Shown here: piece by piece, positions 23,741 through 32,400 of the stretch
How the letters are laid out: each line of letters opens with the position of its first letter
Position numbering within the stretch: position 1 is the stretch's first letter
Origin: Acidobacteriota bacterium
GTDB lineage: Bacteria > Acidobacteriota > Vicinamibacteria > Vicinamibacterales > SCN-69-37
Length of the DNA: 53,166 nucleotides
NCBI GenBank assembly: GCA_009694745.1
Contig: SHUF01000015.1
Span: 1 to 53,166 of the forward strand
Direction: 5' to 3'
Program-made: the position numbers and the translations under genes
The notes under the pieces: model-generated
Told to the model about the DNA's origin: nothing
What the model saw: only the letters and a program-made list of their open reading frames with translations
Databases searched by the model: none

Positions 23741-26700
23741 AACCCCTGAACAATCCCCAGTTGCCACTTGAGGGGACGACCGGCGCGGTCGATGGCCTTT
23801 GAGGCCGCAAGTTCAAGAGTGAGGAAGCCGAAGATGTTGGCGCGCAGGGCGGCGCCGTAGCTGCGCACAAGATCGCGGTCGCCGCCAAAGAGCGTCGGCT
23901 TCGATCCCGCGGACCACGCGACCCCAGCGTCAAAGAACGCCGCGATTTCCAGCGGCACGTACGACCCGTAATGAATCTCCCCGCGGAACAGGCCCAGCAG
24001 CGGCGCGCGCACTTCAGCATTCAGGATCAGGACACGACTGCCGGCGAGGCGATCGAACACCGCACAGGTCGTGCGCTCAAACGCGCCACACTCTCCAGGC
24101 TCGAATGCCCCGAAGCCATACCCATGCACCAGCGACTGGTGGCCCGCGTAGTACTTGGCGAGTTGCACACTTTCACCGTCGCGGCCGTACCGCCCGATGT
24201 GGAGACCGCGCACGGCGAACGTCACTGGTCGCAGCGGCATAGAATAGCGACGCCAATCTGCCACCGCCGTCGTGAAGTGGAGAGAGCCGCGCGTATTGCG
24301 GACCTCGAAACGCGAGCGCGCTCCGAGAATCGGGCTTGTGGCCCCGAAAAAGGATGTGTCATGCACGATGGCCGCGCGCACTTCGCCCAGATGCAGCGAG
24401 TCGGTCAATCGTTCGTTGGAGTCTGATCGGCTGACCTCCGTCTCGCCCTCGATGTCGTACACGCGTTCGCGCACCTGCCGTTTGAAGGCCACGGTATTGG
24501 CGCTGCCGGCAATCTCGAACCGCGTCGATCGACTGAACGGAAACGCCGCAATGAGCGATCCGCCGCGGTAGATCTGCCGGTTGATCACTTCCCTGACGGT
24601 GGTGGTGGTGCCGTCTTCGCTGTCCACAAACTCCAGGTACCCGGAACGGTACGGCTCGGCGCGCAGTGACGCCGCCCAGTTCCAGCGGTGGCGGCGGTTG
24701 ATATACGTCAGTCCGGCGCCAAGGTCGTCCACGTTGCTGTCTATAGCGGCATCCACAGCCAGCACACGATCGCCCAGCATGTCGCTGAAGAGGGCGGCAA
24801 TTGACCCTCCGCCAAACCCACCGAACGAGTTGACGCCGGCATACACGGTGGGCTGGCTAACCACGTCCAGGGTGAGCTTGCGATCGTAGACCGTGCTCTC
24901 CCCAGCTGGGCCTTCAGGCGGAAGGCCCGGCGCAGGGTCGGCCAGCAACCGCGCCACGTCGCCGGTGGCGCGACTCATCAACATCAACGACGCCACCTCG
25001 GGAGTAATGCGCGCGGCCTGTCTGGACGCCTCGGGCGGCACCATCGCCACCGCGTCTTTTTCGTCAAGCACATACACGGCGTGGCCGTCACGCTCAAACA
25101 CGCTGAACACCCATCGTCCCGCCTGGGGTGCCGAGGACAACGCCGGGCTCGTGGACGTAATGCCCGCGACGCCGGTGACAAACGCCGTGAGCCGTGACAC
25201 CGGGCCGCCTTCAAGAGCGATTTGGTACAGATTGCTCACGCCATCGGGGTCCGAGATGAACGTGATCGTCCTTCCATCGGCGCTGACTTGAGGGCTCAAG
25301 TGCTTACCTTGAAGAAACGCCTGAATGGGCTGAACCTCACGGGTCTCGACGTTGATTCGCGCCAGTCTGAGGGCGCCAGGTTTGAGCGACTCCAGGTCCG
25401 TGCTGAACCGCTCAGTGACAAAAACAATGGTCTTGCCGTCGGGCGTGAAGATCGGCTCGAGGTCAGCGTAGGGATCGGACGTGAGTGCGGTCGTCTCACC
25501 GGTGGTCAGATTCACGAGGTAAAGATCTGTCAGTCCTCCGCGGTTACCGCTGACAACGAGCGACCGGGCGTCGGGCGCCCACGCCGGATTCATCGCATCG
25601 TCCAGATCCGGCAACACAAGTTCGCGGATGACTCGTGCGTTGACCGGATCCACAAACGCCAGTACCGGTCTGCCGCCGCGAACGGCGGTAATCACGAACT
25701 GACGGCCATCGGGACGCCACGCCCCGGCGGAGTTGAGGAACTGGAGGCTGTCGAAGTGCGGGTCGGTGGCCGACTCCACCAGCTTGCGCTCGATGCGACC
25801 CGTCTCGGTGCTGGCCAGATAGAGGTCGATCGAGAAGCGGTCCTTTTCGGAAAAGAACGCCACCTGTTTTCCGTCGGGGCTGACGCGCGGCCCGATATTA
25901 ATGCGACCCGCGCCGTTTTCCTCGCTGATCAGCAACCGGGGCTCGCTCGAAAGCGAGGGCAGGTCGGCCTGCATCGCCTGAATCGTCTTGCGAATGGACG
26001 TGTGCCAGGCTTCCGTCAGCGCGTCGGGATCGGTGCCCAGTTGCAGGGCGAACCCCGTCATGTCAAACCGGGGGTTGGCGGCCGAGCGCAGCAGCGACGC
26101 CACCGCGCGGTCCCCATACGTGGCGCCGATGTAGGCCCAGAACGCATGGCCCCACCGGTACGGAAACAACCGGGGGTTGTTCAGGTCCTTCACATGCGGC
26201 AGACGCTCGCTGATGGCAGCGTCGCGCAGCCACATCGCCGTCTGGCCGTCCACCGGGCCAATCGAGAGGTACTCGGCCATCCCTTCGGCAAACCACAGCG
26301 GGTATTGCAGGATGCCCGGCAAGGTGAACTCGGACTCGCGCGGGTCTGAGCCGGTCATATCGAACTGGAAGGCATGCACCAGCTCATGGCCCAGCACATG
26401 ATCGGTGTCGGCCAGCGACCCTGTCATCGGCAGGACGATGCGCCGTTTGAGAGCTTCGGTGGCGCCACCCGTGCCTTCGCCAACGAGGCCTTCGATGGCG
26501 TTGGTCTGGCCGAAGTGCGCCGGCGCCGCATACAGGATCAGCGCCTGCCGGCCGCGCAGGTTGTGACTGAAGAACCGTGTCAGCCGCCAGCGCCACCGCT
26601 CGGCCATGCGGCCGACGATGGCCGCGCTCTCGGCTTCTTCGGGATAGTAGTACACGTCGAAATGTTCGGTGGCGAGTACTTGGAACTTGAAGGAGCGGTA

Positions 26701-26835
26701 CTGCACCTTGTTGCGACCAAAATACTGGGCCTGCGCCAAGGCCGGCAGGACCAGCAGGATCAGGATGACTGCCGCCAGGGTGTAAGATGCGGACGGCTTA
26801 TGACGCCTGACGAAATTCCGCCACGCACGGTGCAT
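23737..26835 (-). CDS. Exported gluzincin-like peptidase / TolB-propeller / Omp85-like beta-barrel fusion
   Basis: A 1032-aa protein. ATG 26835 is supported by AAGGAG 9 nt upstream and starts a signal peptide (ASYTLAAVILILLVLPALAQA). Residues about 40-330 form a peptidase-MA-like domain with HELVH (His150, Glu151, His154) and the downstream glutamate in WFAEGMAEYL. A propeller of PD40 repeats (VSPDGKQVAFFS, AWRPDGRQFVITA, FTPDGKTIVFVTE) spans about 330-640. The C-terminal ~300 residues contain amphipathic strands ending with LELAASKAIDRAGRPLKWQLGIVQGF, typical of a surface-antigen (Omp85/BamA-like) barrel. It may be an outer-membrane anchored peptidase. Its 5' end overlaps the yggX-like gene by 36 bases head-to-head. 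Confidence 0.85.
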   Translation of the reverse strand: MHRAWRNFVRRHKPSASYTLAAVILILLVLPALAQAQYFGRNKVQYRSFKFQVLATEHFDVYYYPEEAESAAIVGRMAERWRWRLTRFFSHNLRGRQALILYAAPAHFGQTNAIEGLVGEGTGGATEALKRRIVLPMTGSLADTDHVLGHELVHAFQFDMTGSDPRESEFTLPGILQYPLWFAEGMAEYLSIGPVDGQTAMWLRDAAISERLPHVKDLNNPRLFPYRWGHAFWAYIGATYGDRAVASLLRSAANPRFDMTGFALQLGTDPDALTEAWHTSIRKTIQAMQADLPSLSSEPRLLISEENGAGRINIGPRVSPDGKQVAFFSEKDRFSIDLYLASTETGRIERKLVESATDPHFDSLQFLNSAGAWRPDGRQFVITAVRGGRPVLAFVDPVNARVIRELVLPDLDDAMNPAWAPDARSLVVSGNRGGLTDLYLVNLTTGETTALTSDPYADLEPIFTPDGKTIVFVTERFSTDLESLKPGALRLARINVETREVQPIQAFLQGKHLSPQVSADGRTITFISDPDGVSNLYQIALEGGPVSRLTAFVTGVAGITSTSPALSSAPQAGRWVFSVFERDGHAVYVLDEKDAVAMVPPEASRQAARITPEVASLMLMSRATGDVARLLADPAPGLPPEGPAGESTVYDRKLTLDVVSQPTVYAGVNSFGGFGGGSIAALFSDMLGDRVLAVDAAIDSNVDDLGAGLTYINRRHRWNWAASLRAEPYRSGYLEFVDSEDGTTTTVREVINRQIYRGGSLIAAFPFSRSTRFEIAGSANTVAFKRQVRERVYDIEGETEVSRSDSNERLTDSLHLGEVRAAIVHDTSFFGATSPILGARSRFEVRNTRGSLHFTTAVADWRRYSMPLRPVTFAVRGLHIGRYGRDGESVQLAKYYAGHQSLVHGYGFGAFEPGECGAFERTTCAVFDRLAGSRVLILNAEVRAPLLGLFRGEIHYGSYVPLEIAAFFDAGVAWSAGSKPTLFGGDRDLVRSYGAALRANIFGFLTLELAASKAIDRAGRPLKWQLGIVQGF

Positions 26836-27090
26836 TGCGTGAAACTCCTTCGCGAACTTCCCGGTCTTCCCTCTCCCCCCTGGCCCGGCGACCTGGGCCG
26901 CCGCATCCACGAACAGGTCTCGGCCGAGGCCTGGGCGATGTGGGAAGAGCAAATGAAGATGATCCTCAATGAGTATCGCCTGTTGCCGTTTCAGAAGGAA
27001 GCGCAGCAACTGGTGGCAAAACACATGGAGGAGTATTTTTTCGGCACCGGCGCCGCAACTCCGCCCGGCTTTGTGCCCGAACCGAAGTAA
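26800..27090 (+). CDS. Fe(2+)-trafficking / oxidative damage protection protein (YggX family)
   Basis: A 96-aa protein. The core RTVHCVKLLRELPGL, PGDLGRRIHEQVSAEAWAMW, MILNEYRLLPF and EEYFFG match YggX, which protects Fe-S clusters and may carry iron. The single Cys in HCVKL is the conserved one. ATG 26800 adds eight residues (MTPDEIPP) before the usual N-terminus; no closer ATG exists, but GTG 26830 would give an almost standard start. The first 36 bases overlap the 5' coding end of the divergent peptidase/barrel gene, so the two promoters must lie inside each other's reading frame. The POT transporter gene starts 36 bp downstream. Confidence 0.88.
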   Translation: MTPDEIPPRTVHCVKLLRELPGLPSPPWPGDLGRRIHEQVSAEAWAMWEEQMKMILNEYRLLPFQKEAQQLVAKHMEEYFFGTGAATPPGFVPEPK

Positions 27091-27126
27091 TATCCGCCAG
27101 CGCAAGCCTTCTGGGAGGACTGACAC

Positions 27127-28641
27127 GTGGCAAGCACCGACACCTCATTCTTCGGCCACCCGCGTGGCCTCTCCACCCTCTTCTTCTCCGAGATGTGGGA
27201 ACGCTTCAGTTACTACGGGATGCGGGGATTCCTGCTCCTGTACATGGTGGCGTCCGTTGCAGACGGCGGGTTGGGCCTCTCGGTCCCGGTGGCCACGGCC
27301 ATCTACGGCACCTACACATCAGCGGTCTACCTGCTGAGCCTGCCCGGCGGTTGGCTTGCCGACCGACTCATTGGCCCGCGGCGCGCGGTGCTCTACGGCG
27401 GCATTCTCATCGCCTCTGGCCACTTCTCGCTCGCGTTCCCGTCCACGGCCACGTTTTACCTCGGACTGCTGCTCGTGGTCCTCGGCACTGGCCTCCTCAA
27501 GCCGAACATCAGTGTGATCGTCGGCCACCTCTACGAGCAGAAGGATCTGCGGCGCGACGCCGGGTTCTCCATCTTCTACATGGGCATCAACCTGGGGGCC
27601 TTCATTGGTCCGCTCATCACAGGCTACCTCGTGCAGAACGCGGGCTTCCGCACCTGGCTGACCGGCATGGGCATGGATCCCAATTCGGCATGGCACTGGG
27701 GCTTCGGCGCCGCCGGCATCGGTATGACCCTCGGCCTCATTCAGTACATCGCGTCGGGCCGCCTCCTGGGCCAGGCCGGCATGAACCCCTCACCCGCCAA
27801 GTCCCCGGAAGCGTTTGCTCAACTCAAGCGCACGGCGACGATGTGGTTTGCTGTCTTTGTGGTGGCGCTCGTGGGACTGGGCATCGCGATGTCGGGCGGG
27901 TCGCTCACGGTCACTCCGGAGCAGGTCACCGTTGGTTACCGGTACGTGCTCATCGCCGTGGTGCTCGGGTTCTTCACGTGGCTGTTCAAGGGCAACGCCT
28001 GGACGACAGAGGAGCGGGGGCGCCTGTGGGTGATCACCGTCATGTTCGTGGCGGCGGCGCTCTTCTGGTCGGTGTTTGAACAGGCGGGCTCCACGCTGAA
28101 TCTGTTTGCCGTGGACAAGACCGACAACACGCTGTTTGGAATGGCGTTCCCGAGCGTCTGGTTCCAATCCCTCAACGCCCTCTTCATCGTCGCCTTTGCG
28201 CCGGTGTTTGCGTGGCTCTGGGTGAAGATGGGCGACAAGCAGCCGGCGAGCCCTGTGAAGTTTTCGTTTGGCCTGATTGGCGTCGGGCTTGGGTTCCTCG
28301 TCCTGGTGCCCGCGGCGAATCTGGCCGGCGGCGGGCTGGTGAGTCCGCTGTGGCTCTGCGGCACGTATCTCATCCACACGTGGGCGGAACTCTGCCTCAG
28401 CCCGATCGGCCTGAGTTCGATGACCAAACTCGCGCCGACACGCATCGTCAGCCTGATGATGGGCGTCTGGTTCCTGGGCGCATCGGTGGGCAACTACATG
28501 GGCGGTGAAATGGCGGGCCTCTACGCGTCCATGCCTCTGCAGAACCTCTTCGGTGTGGTCGGCCTCTTCGGCATTGTGGCCGGCGTGATCATGCTGGTGT
28601 TCTCAGGCAAGCTCACGAAGATGATGCACGGCGTGAAATAG
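27127..28641 (+). CDS. POT/PTR2 family proton-dependent oligopeptide transporter
   Basis: A 504-aa polytopic membrane transporter importing di/tripeptides with protons. The signature ExxERFxYY is present as SEMWERFSYYGMRGFLLLYM in helix 1, and the PTR2 box as FYMGINLGAFIGPLI. About 14 hydrophobic helices can be traced. The GTG start at 27127 follows GGGAGGA at good spacing. With several secreted peptidases in the window, it is the natural uptake system for their products (inference). It ends with TAG, showing that TAG is a normal stop in this genome. Confidence 0.95.
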   Translation: MASTDTSFFGHPRGLSTLFFSEMWERFSYYGMRGFLLLYMVASVADGGLGLSVPVATAIYGTYTSAVYLLSLPGGWLADRLIGPRRAVLYGGILIASGHFSLAFPSTATFYLGLLLVVLGTGLLKPNISVIVGHLYEQKDLRRDAGFSIFYMGINLGAFIGPLITGYLVQNAGFRTWLTGMGMDPNSAWHWGFGAAGIGMTLGLIQYIASGRLLGQAGMNPSPAKSPEAFAQLKRTATMWFAVFVVALVGLGIAMSGGSLTVTPEQVTVGYRYVLIAVVLGFFTWLFKGNAWTTEERGRLWVITVMFVAAALFWSVFEQAGSTLNLFAVDKTDNTLFGMAFPSVWFQSLNALFIVAFAPVFAWLWVKMGDKQPASPVKFSFGLIGVGLGFLVLVPAANLAGGGLVSPLWLCGTYLIHTWAELCLSPIGLSSMTKLAPTRIVSLMMGVWFLGASVGNYMGGEMAGLYASMPLQNLFGVVGLFGIVAGVIMLVFSGKLTKMMHGVK

Positions 28642-28647
28642 CGGGTC

Positions 28648-28758
28648 GTGGGGCTCAGGAAATACTAGGAGAAGCGGAACTTCGCAAAGTCGCCTGAGCC
28701 CAAGGGCGACGAAGCGAAGGCGCCGCGCAGGAAGAAGTCGAAGACGCTGTCTTTCTGC
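28648..28758 (+). pseudogene. Lost 5' end of the LigD-type phosphoesterase gene, interrupted by amber codon
   Basis: In the frame of the downstream gene, GTG 28648 gives M-G-L-R-K-Y, then TAG at 28666-28668, then EKRNFAKSPEPKGD and a Lys/Arg-rich stretch leading straight into the conserved QKH. The family N-terminus usually reads LxEYRxKRDFxxTPEP, so TAG stands in the middle of conserved sequence. After the TAG no ATG, GTG or TTG occurs in frame until GTG 28759. Confidence 0.65.
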
Positions 28759-29394
28759 GTGCAGAAACACCTGGCGAGCCATCTGCATTACGACCTGCGG
28801 CTCGAACACCGCGGCGTGCTGATGTCGTGGGCGGTGCCGAAGGGGCCGTCGCTTGACCCGAAAATCAAGCGCTTCGCCGCACACGTCGAAGACCATCCCC
28901 TCGAATACGGCTCCTTCGAGGGTGTGATTCCGGAAGGGTACGGCGCGGGCATCGTCATACTGTGGGATTCGGGGACGTGGACGCCCGAATCACCGGACGT
29001 GGACGCCGCGCTGGCGAAGGGCGACCTCAAGTTCACACTCGACGGCTACAAGCTCAAGGGCTCGTGGGTGCTGGTGCGCACCCGCGGATACGCCCGCGAG
29101 GGCCAAAAAGCGGCGGGACCGAGCTGGCTGCTGATCAAACACAAAGACGAGTGGTCCGGAGACCTCGACATTGCGGAATTTGCGCCTCTGAGCGTCAAGT
29201 CTGGCGAGGACTTTCCCGCCATCATGGCCGCGCAGGATCCCGAGCTGTGGCTCACCAACCGGCGCGCCGCCGGGGGCGCCACCGGTGCTATGCTTCAGGG
29301 GATTATCGAACAGGCGGCGGAGCTGAAGCTCGCCGAACTGCAGAAGAAGAGACCATCGCCACCCGGGCGTCGCGCCCGCACAACCAAAGCCTGA
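28759..29394 (+). CDS. DNA ligase D-type 3'-phosphoesterase domain protein, N-terminally truncated by stop
   Basis: The 211 codons from GTG 28759 encode the LigD PE domain: QKHLASHLHYDLRLEHRG, MSWAVPKGPS, HVEDHPLEYGSFEGVIPEG and LLIKHKDEWS. It would trim 3'-phosphate or ribonucleotide ends before end joining. The usual N-terminal ~40 residues are encoded upstream in the same frame but are cut off by a TAG at 28666 (see 28648-28758). GTG 28759 has no good ribosome site and starts inside the domain's first strand, so the protein may be poorly made or absent. No ligase or polymerase domain is attached and no ku gene is nearby. It ends in a basic tail. Confidence 0.75.
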   Translation: MQKHLASHLHYDLRLEHRGVLMSWAVPKGPSLDPKIKRFAAHVEDHPLEYGSFEGVIPEGYGAGIVILWDSGTWTPESPDVDAALAKGDLKFTLDGYKLKGSWVLVRTRGYAREGQKAAGPSWLLIKHKDEWSGDLDIAEFAPLSVKSGEDFPAIMAAQDPELWLTNRRAAGGATGAMLQGIIEQAAELKLAELQKKRPSPPGRRARTTKA

Positions 29395-29413
29395 CCTGAG
29401 AAGAGGGATCGTC

Positions 29414-29884
29414 ATGAAACAGTCACTCACCGCCGCCATCGCCGTTGTCGTACTAGCCGGAGCCGCAACGCTGTCCGCCCAGGCTCCGCCAGCTGCGGCG
29501 AAACCTGCGCCACAGACGGCCGCGCCACAGACGGCCGCGCCACAGACGGCCGCGCCCACCGCGAAGGCACCCGCTTCACCGGCCGGCAAGTGGAACATGA
29601 ATCTCGAGAGCCCGCAGGGCGCGATGGCCGCCGCCCTTGAGGTCAAGGTGGACGCCACCAACAAGGTGACCGGCACGCTTGAAGGGCCTCAGGGCCCCAC
29701 CGCGATCGCCGGCGAAGTGAAAGACGGCGTGCTCGGATTCACCATCAGCATCGATGGCGGCGGTACGGCGATGGAGATCTACTTCGAAGGCAAGATCAAC
29801 GCGGACGGCAAGATGACCGGCACGGTGTCGCTGGGCGACATGGGCAATTTCCCCTTCACGGCCGTTCGCGTGAAAGGACTGTAG
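29414..29884 (+). CDS. Small secreted beta-rich protein with Pro/Ala repeat
   Basis: A 156-aa protein with a signal peptide ending at LSAQA, a low-complexity linker with three exact PQTAA repeats (15-bp units at 29511-29555), and a domain starting GKWNMNLESPQG. The domain shows alternating strands (VTGTLEGPQG, GKMTGTVSLG), suggesting a lipocalin/avidin-like small barrel. GAGGG precedes the ATG. It is directly followed, two bases later, by a paralogous gene. Function is unknown. Confidence 0.75.
   Translation: MKQSLTAAIAVVVLAGAATLSAQAPPAAAKPAPQTAAPQTAAPQTAAPTAKAPASPAGKWNMNLESPQGAMAAALEVKVDATNKVTGTLEGPQGPTAIAGEVKDGVLGFTISIDGGGTAMEIYFEGKINADGKMTGTVSLGDMGNFPFTAVRVKGL
29511..29555 (+). repeat. 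Three exact 15-bp tandem repeats
   Basis: CACAGACGGCCGCGC repeated three times in frame, coding for PQTAA units in the linker of the small secreted protein. Slippage could change copy number without a frameshift. Confidence 0.95.
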
Positions 29885-29886
29885 TC

Positions 29887-30279
29887 ATGTCGCGTGTGCT
29901 GGCTGCGCTCCTTGTGATTACCGGAGCGACGGTCGCGACAGCCCAACAGGCACCGGCGGCCACCGGCATCACCGGCAAGTGGCAGATGACGCTTGAGATG
30001 GAAGTGGGCACGTCGAGCCCGGTGCTGGTGTTCAAACAGGAGGCCGACAAGCTCACGGGTACCTATACCGGGCGCTACGGTGAATATCCACTGGTCGGCA
30101 AGATCGACGGCAAGAAGGTGGAATTCGTGGTGACGATCAACGCCGAAGGCACCGAGACGCGCATGGCGTTCACAGGTGAGTTAACGACCACGCCCACCGG
30201 TGACGTCGTGCGCGGCGGTGCGGAACTTGGCGGCATGGGCCAGGCCACCTGGCTCGCAAAGCGCGATATTAAGAAGTAG
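29887..30279 (+). CDS. Small secreted beta-rich protein, paralogue of the preceding gene
   Basis: A 130-aa protein with a signal peptide (SRVLAALLVITGATVATAQ) and a domain starting TGITGKWQMTLEMEVG. The order of strands (DKLTGTYTGRYGEYPLVGKIDGKKVEF, TGELTTTPTGDV) parallels the upstream gene, so an ancient tandem duplication is likely. It starts 2 bp after the upstream stop and is probably translated from the same mRNA. Function is unknown; the domain type is common in secreted acidobacterial proteins. Confidence 0.75.
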   Translation: MSRVLAALLVITGATVATAQQAPAATGITGKWQMTLEMEVGTSSPVLVFKQEADKLTGTYTGRYGEYPLVGKIDGKKVEFVVTINAEGTETRMAFTGELTTTPTGDVVRGGAELGGMGQATWLAKRDIKK

Positions 30280-30283
30280 CCGT

Positions 30284-30967
30284 ATGGAACTCTCTGCTGC
30301 GGCCAGGCAGGCAATGGCCCGCCTGGCCGCAGACCTCACCCGCGTGTTCGGCGACCGCTTTGTCGCCTTGGTGGCATACGGCTCCACACGCACGGCGGCA
30401 TTTGCCCGCTCAATCCACGCCGACGACCTCCACGCGCTCACGCCGCTGGCCGACCGCTGGCAGCGCGACGGCCTGGACACTCCCCTGCTCATCACCCCGC
30501 GGGAGTTCGAGCGGTCGCTCGACGCGTTCCCGCTTGAATACCAGGCGATGCTCGACCGGCACGAAGTGATCGCCGGTGAGTCGCCGTTCACCAGCGCTCG
30601 TCCGTCGGATGCCGATCTTCGGCGCGCCTGCGAAGTGCAGGCCAAAGCGTTCCTTATTCACCTGCGGCAGGGCTGGATCCAGGCCGCAGGCCACGCGCAC
30701 GCGCAGGAACACCTGCTGGCGGAGTCGGCTTCGCCGCTGCGGGCACTACTGGCAAGCGTGGCCCAGCTCCAGGGCGCACGTCACTCGACAGACAACGACA
30801 TCGCGGCATTCGCCGAACAGGTCACGGGCGTGCCAGCGGATCTCGTTGCGGGCATCCTGGCACTGGAACAGCATCCGGAAGGCGCCCGGCGCCTCACGTC
30901 GCGCCTGGGCGAATACCTAGGAGTGGCTGAACGGCTTTGGGCTCACGTAGACGGCCGGCGCGCGTGA
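30284..30967 (+). CDS. Hypothetical protein with nucleotidyltransferase-like N-terminus
   Basis: A 227-aa soluble protein from ATG 30284. The first ~60 residues (LAADLTRVFGDRFVALVAYGSTRTAAFARSIHADDL) resemble the start of a minimal nucleotidyltransferase fold, but the paired catalytic aspartates (GSxxxGxxDxD) are not evident: the glycine-serine is followed by TRTAAF. The rest is helical. It lies 4 bp after the small secreted gene and its TGA overlaps the GTG of the TPM gene, so it belongs to this operon. The catalytic role is doubtful; a degenerate, structural version is possible. Confidence 0.65.
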   Translation: MELSAAARQAMARLAADLTRVFGDRFVALVAYGSTRTAAFARSIHADDLHALTPLADRWQRDGLDTPLLITPREFERSLDAFPLEYQAMLDRHEVIAGESPFTSARPSDADLRRACEVQAKAFLIHLRQGWIQAAGHAHAQEHLLAESASPLRALLASVAQLQGARHSTDNDIAAFAEQVTGVPADLVAGILALEQHPEGARRLTSRLGEYLGVAERLWAHVDGRRA

Positions 30968-31800
30968 CCCCTGTCTGTGCCGCCGTGCGCCGCGTGGTGC
31001 TTGTCGCCGCGTGTCTGCTTGTCATGCTCGGCACGGCTACGCCAATTGGCGCGGCTACGACCACGCTTCAGGACCCGCTGCCGGCGCTGACCGCGCCCGT
31101 TAACGATTTCGCGAAGGTCATCGATGCCGCATCCGCCGCTGAACTCGATCGCATCATCAGGGTGCTGCAGACGACAACTGGCGATGTAGTGGTGGTCGCC
31201 ACGATCGACACCTTTGCGCCCTACGCGACGATTGAAGAGTACGCCACGCGGCTCTTCGAACAGGCAGGCATCGGCACTCGCAAGGCCGACAGCGGCGTGC
31301 TGATGCTTGTGGCTGTGCGCGACCGGCGGGTCCGCATTGAAGTGGGTTACGGCATCGAAGAGTTCATCACAGACGGTTTTGCGGGCGATACGATTCGCAC
31401 GCAGATGCTGCCGGCATTTCGTGAAGGCGGCTACGGGCCGGGACTCGTGGCCGGAGCCACGCGCGTGATCACCCGAATCGCCCAGGGCCGTGGCGTGACG
31501 TTGCCAAACGTCGCCGTGGCGGCGCGCCCGCGGTCAGAGCCAAATGGAGGCATCCCGGCTGGCGTGGTAATCCTTTTTCTCGTTCTGTTTGCCCTGATGG
31601 GGCGCTTCGGCGGGTTTGGTGGTCTGGGTGGCATCGCGGCACTGCTGCTACAGAATCGCCGCGGCCGGCGCAGCACCTGGAGTGGATGGCACGGCGGGTC
31701 TGGCGGATTCGGCGGCGGATTCGGCGGCGGCGGCGGTGGCGGGTTTGGTGGATTCGGCGGGGGTCGATCCGGAGGCGGCGGCGCGTCCGGCGGATGGTAG
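30964..31800 (+). CDS. TPM domain (YgcG/Psb32-like) membrane protein
   Basis: A 278-aa protein. GTG 30964 overlaps the upstream stop (GTGA). A signal peptide (residues ~8-30) precedes the TPM domain: VNDFAKVIDAASAAELDRII, TTGDVVVVATIDTF, IGTRKADSGVLMLVAVRDRRVRIEVGYGIEEF. A membrane helix (about 200-215) and a Gly-rich tail (SGGFGGGFGGGGGGGFGGFGG) follow. TPM proteins occur with LemA, which is the next gene here, and are thought to act in envelope maintenance; the molecular role is unclear. Confidence 0.9.
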   Translation: MTPVCAAVRRVVLVAACLLVMLGTATPIGAATTTLQDPLPALTAPVNDFAKVIDAASAAELDRIIRVLQTTTGDVVVVATIDTFAPYATIEEYATRLFEQAGIGTRKADSGVLMLVAVRDRRVRIEVGYGIEEFITDGFAGDTIRTQMLPAFREGGYGPGLVAGATRVITRIAQGRGVTLPNVAVAARPRSEPNGGIPAGVVILFLVLFALMGRFGGFGGLGGIAALLLQNRRGRRSTWSGWHGGSGGFGGGFGGGGGGGFGGFGGGRSGGGGASGGW

Positions 31801-31803
31801 CGT

Positions 31804-32400
31804 ATGAGCAGGAGTTTCGACATGCGGACAATGACTGAGTTCAAGCGGATGATCATGGTGGTGTTGGTCGTCGTCGCCATCGGTGCCTCGGCGTCCGGCT
31901 GTTCCTACAACCGCTTCACCACGCAAGAGGAAGCGATCAAGGGCCAGTGGGCGCAGGTGGAAAACCAGCTGCAACGCCGCAGCGACCTGATTCCCAACCT
32001 CGTCGAAACCACCAAAGGCTTCGCGCAGCAGGAAAAAGACATCTTCACGGCGGTCGCCGACGCGCGGGCCAAGATGGCCGGGGCCACAACGCCGGCCCAG
32101 AAGATTGACGCGGCCAACCAGGAAAGCAGCGCGCTCGCGCGGTTGCTGGTGGTCATCGAGAACTATCCGCAGCTCAAGTCCGACGCCACGTTCGCGCGGC
32201 TCATGGATGAGCTGGCGGGCACCGAGAATCGTCTGTCCACCGAGCGCGGACGCTACAACGATCGTGTGAGAGAGTACAACACGGAGCGGCGCAAGTTCCC
32301 CGGCAACGTCACCGCCAAGATGTTCAGCTTCGCCGAGCACCCCTACTTCGAAGTGGCGGCCGACGCGAAGGCCGTGCCCAAGGTCAACTTCGGGAAATGA
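31804..32400 (+). CDS. LemA family lipoprotein
   Basis: A 198-aa protein with a lipobox-like ASGC (cysteine after the hydrophobic stretch IMVVLVVVAIGASASG) and a helical LemA core: YNRFTTQEEAIKGQWAQVENQLQRR, DLIPNLVETTKGFA, YNDRVREYNTERRKFPGNV. LemA and TPM proteins are a recurrent gene pair. The start among ATG 31804, 31822 and 31852 is uncertain; 31804 lies 3 bp after the TPM stop. The ATGA at the end overlaps the DinB gene. Confidence 0.9.
   Translation: MSRSFDMRTMTEFKRMIMVVLVVVAIGASASGCSYNRFTTQEEAIKGQWAQVENQLQRRSDLIPNLVETTKGFAQQEKDIFTAVADARAKMAGATTPAQKIDAANQESSALARLLVVIENYPQLKSDATFARLMDELAGTENRLSTERGRYNDRVREYNTERRKFPGNVTAKMFSFAEHPYFEVAADAKAVPKVNFGK

Noticed and set aside
25222-26349. 375-codon open frame on the plus strand
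   Set aside because: Antisense to the peptidase/barrel gene with no domain or start signal.
26374-26799. Long N-terminal extension of the yggX-like gene
   Set aside because: It is antisense to the peptidase gene and unlike any YggX; the family-like sequence begins just after 26800.
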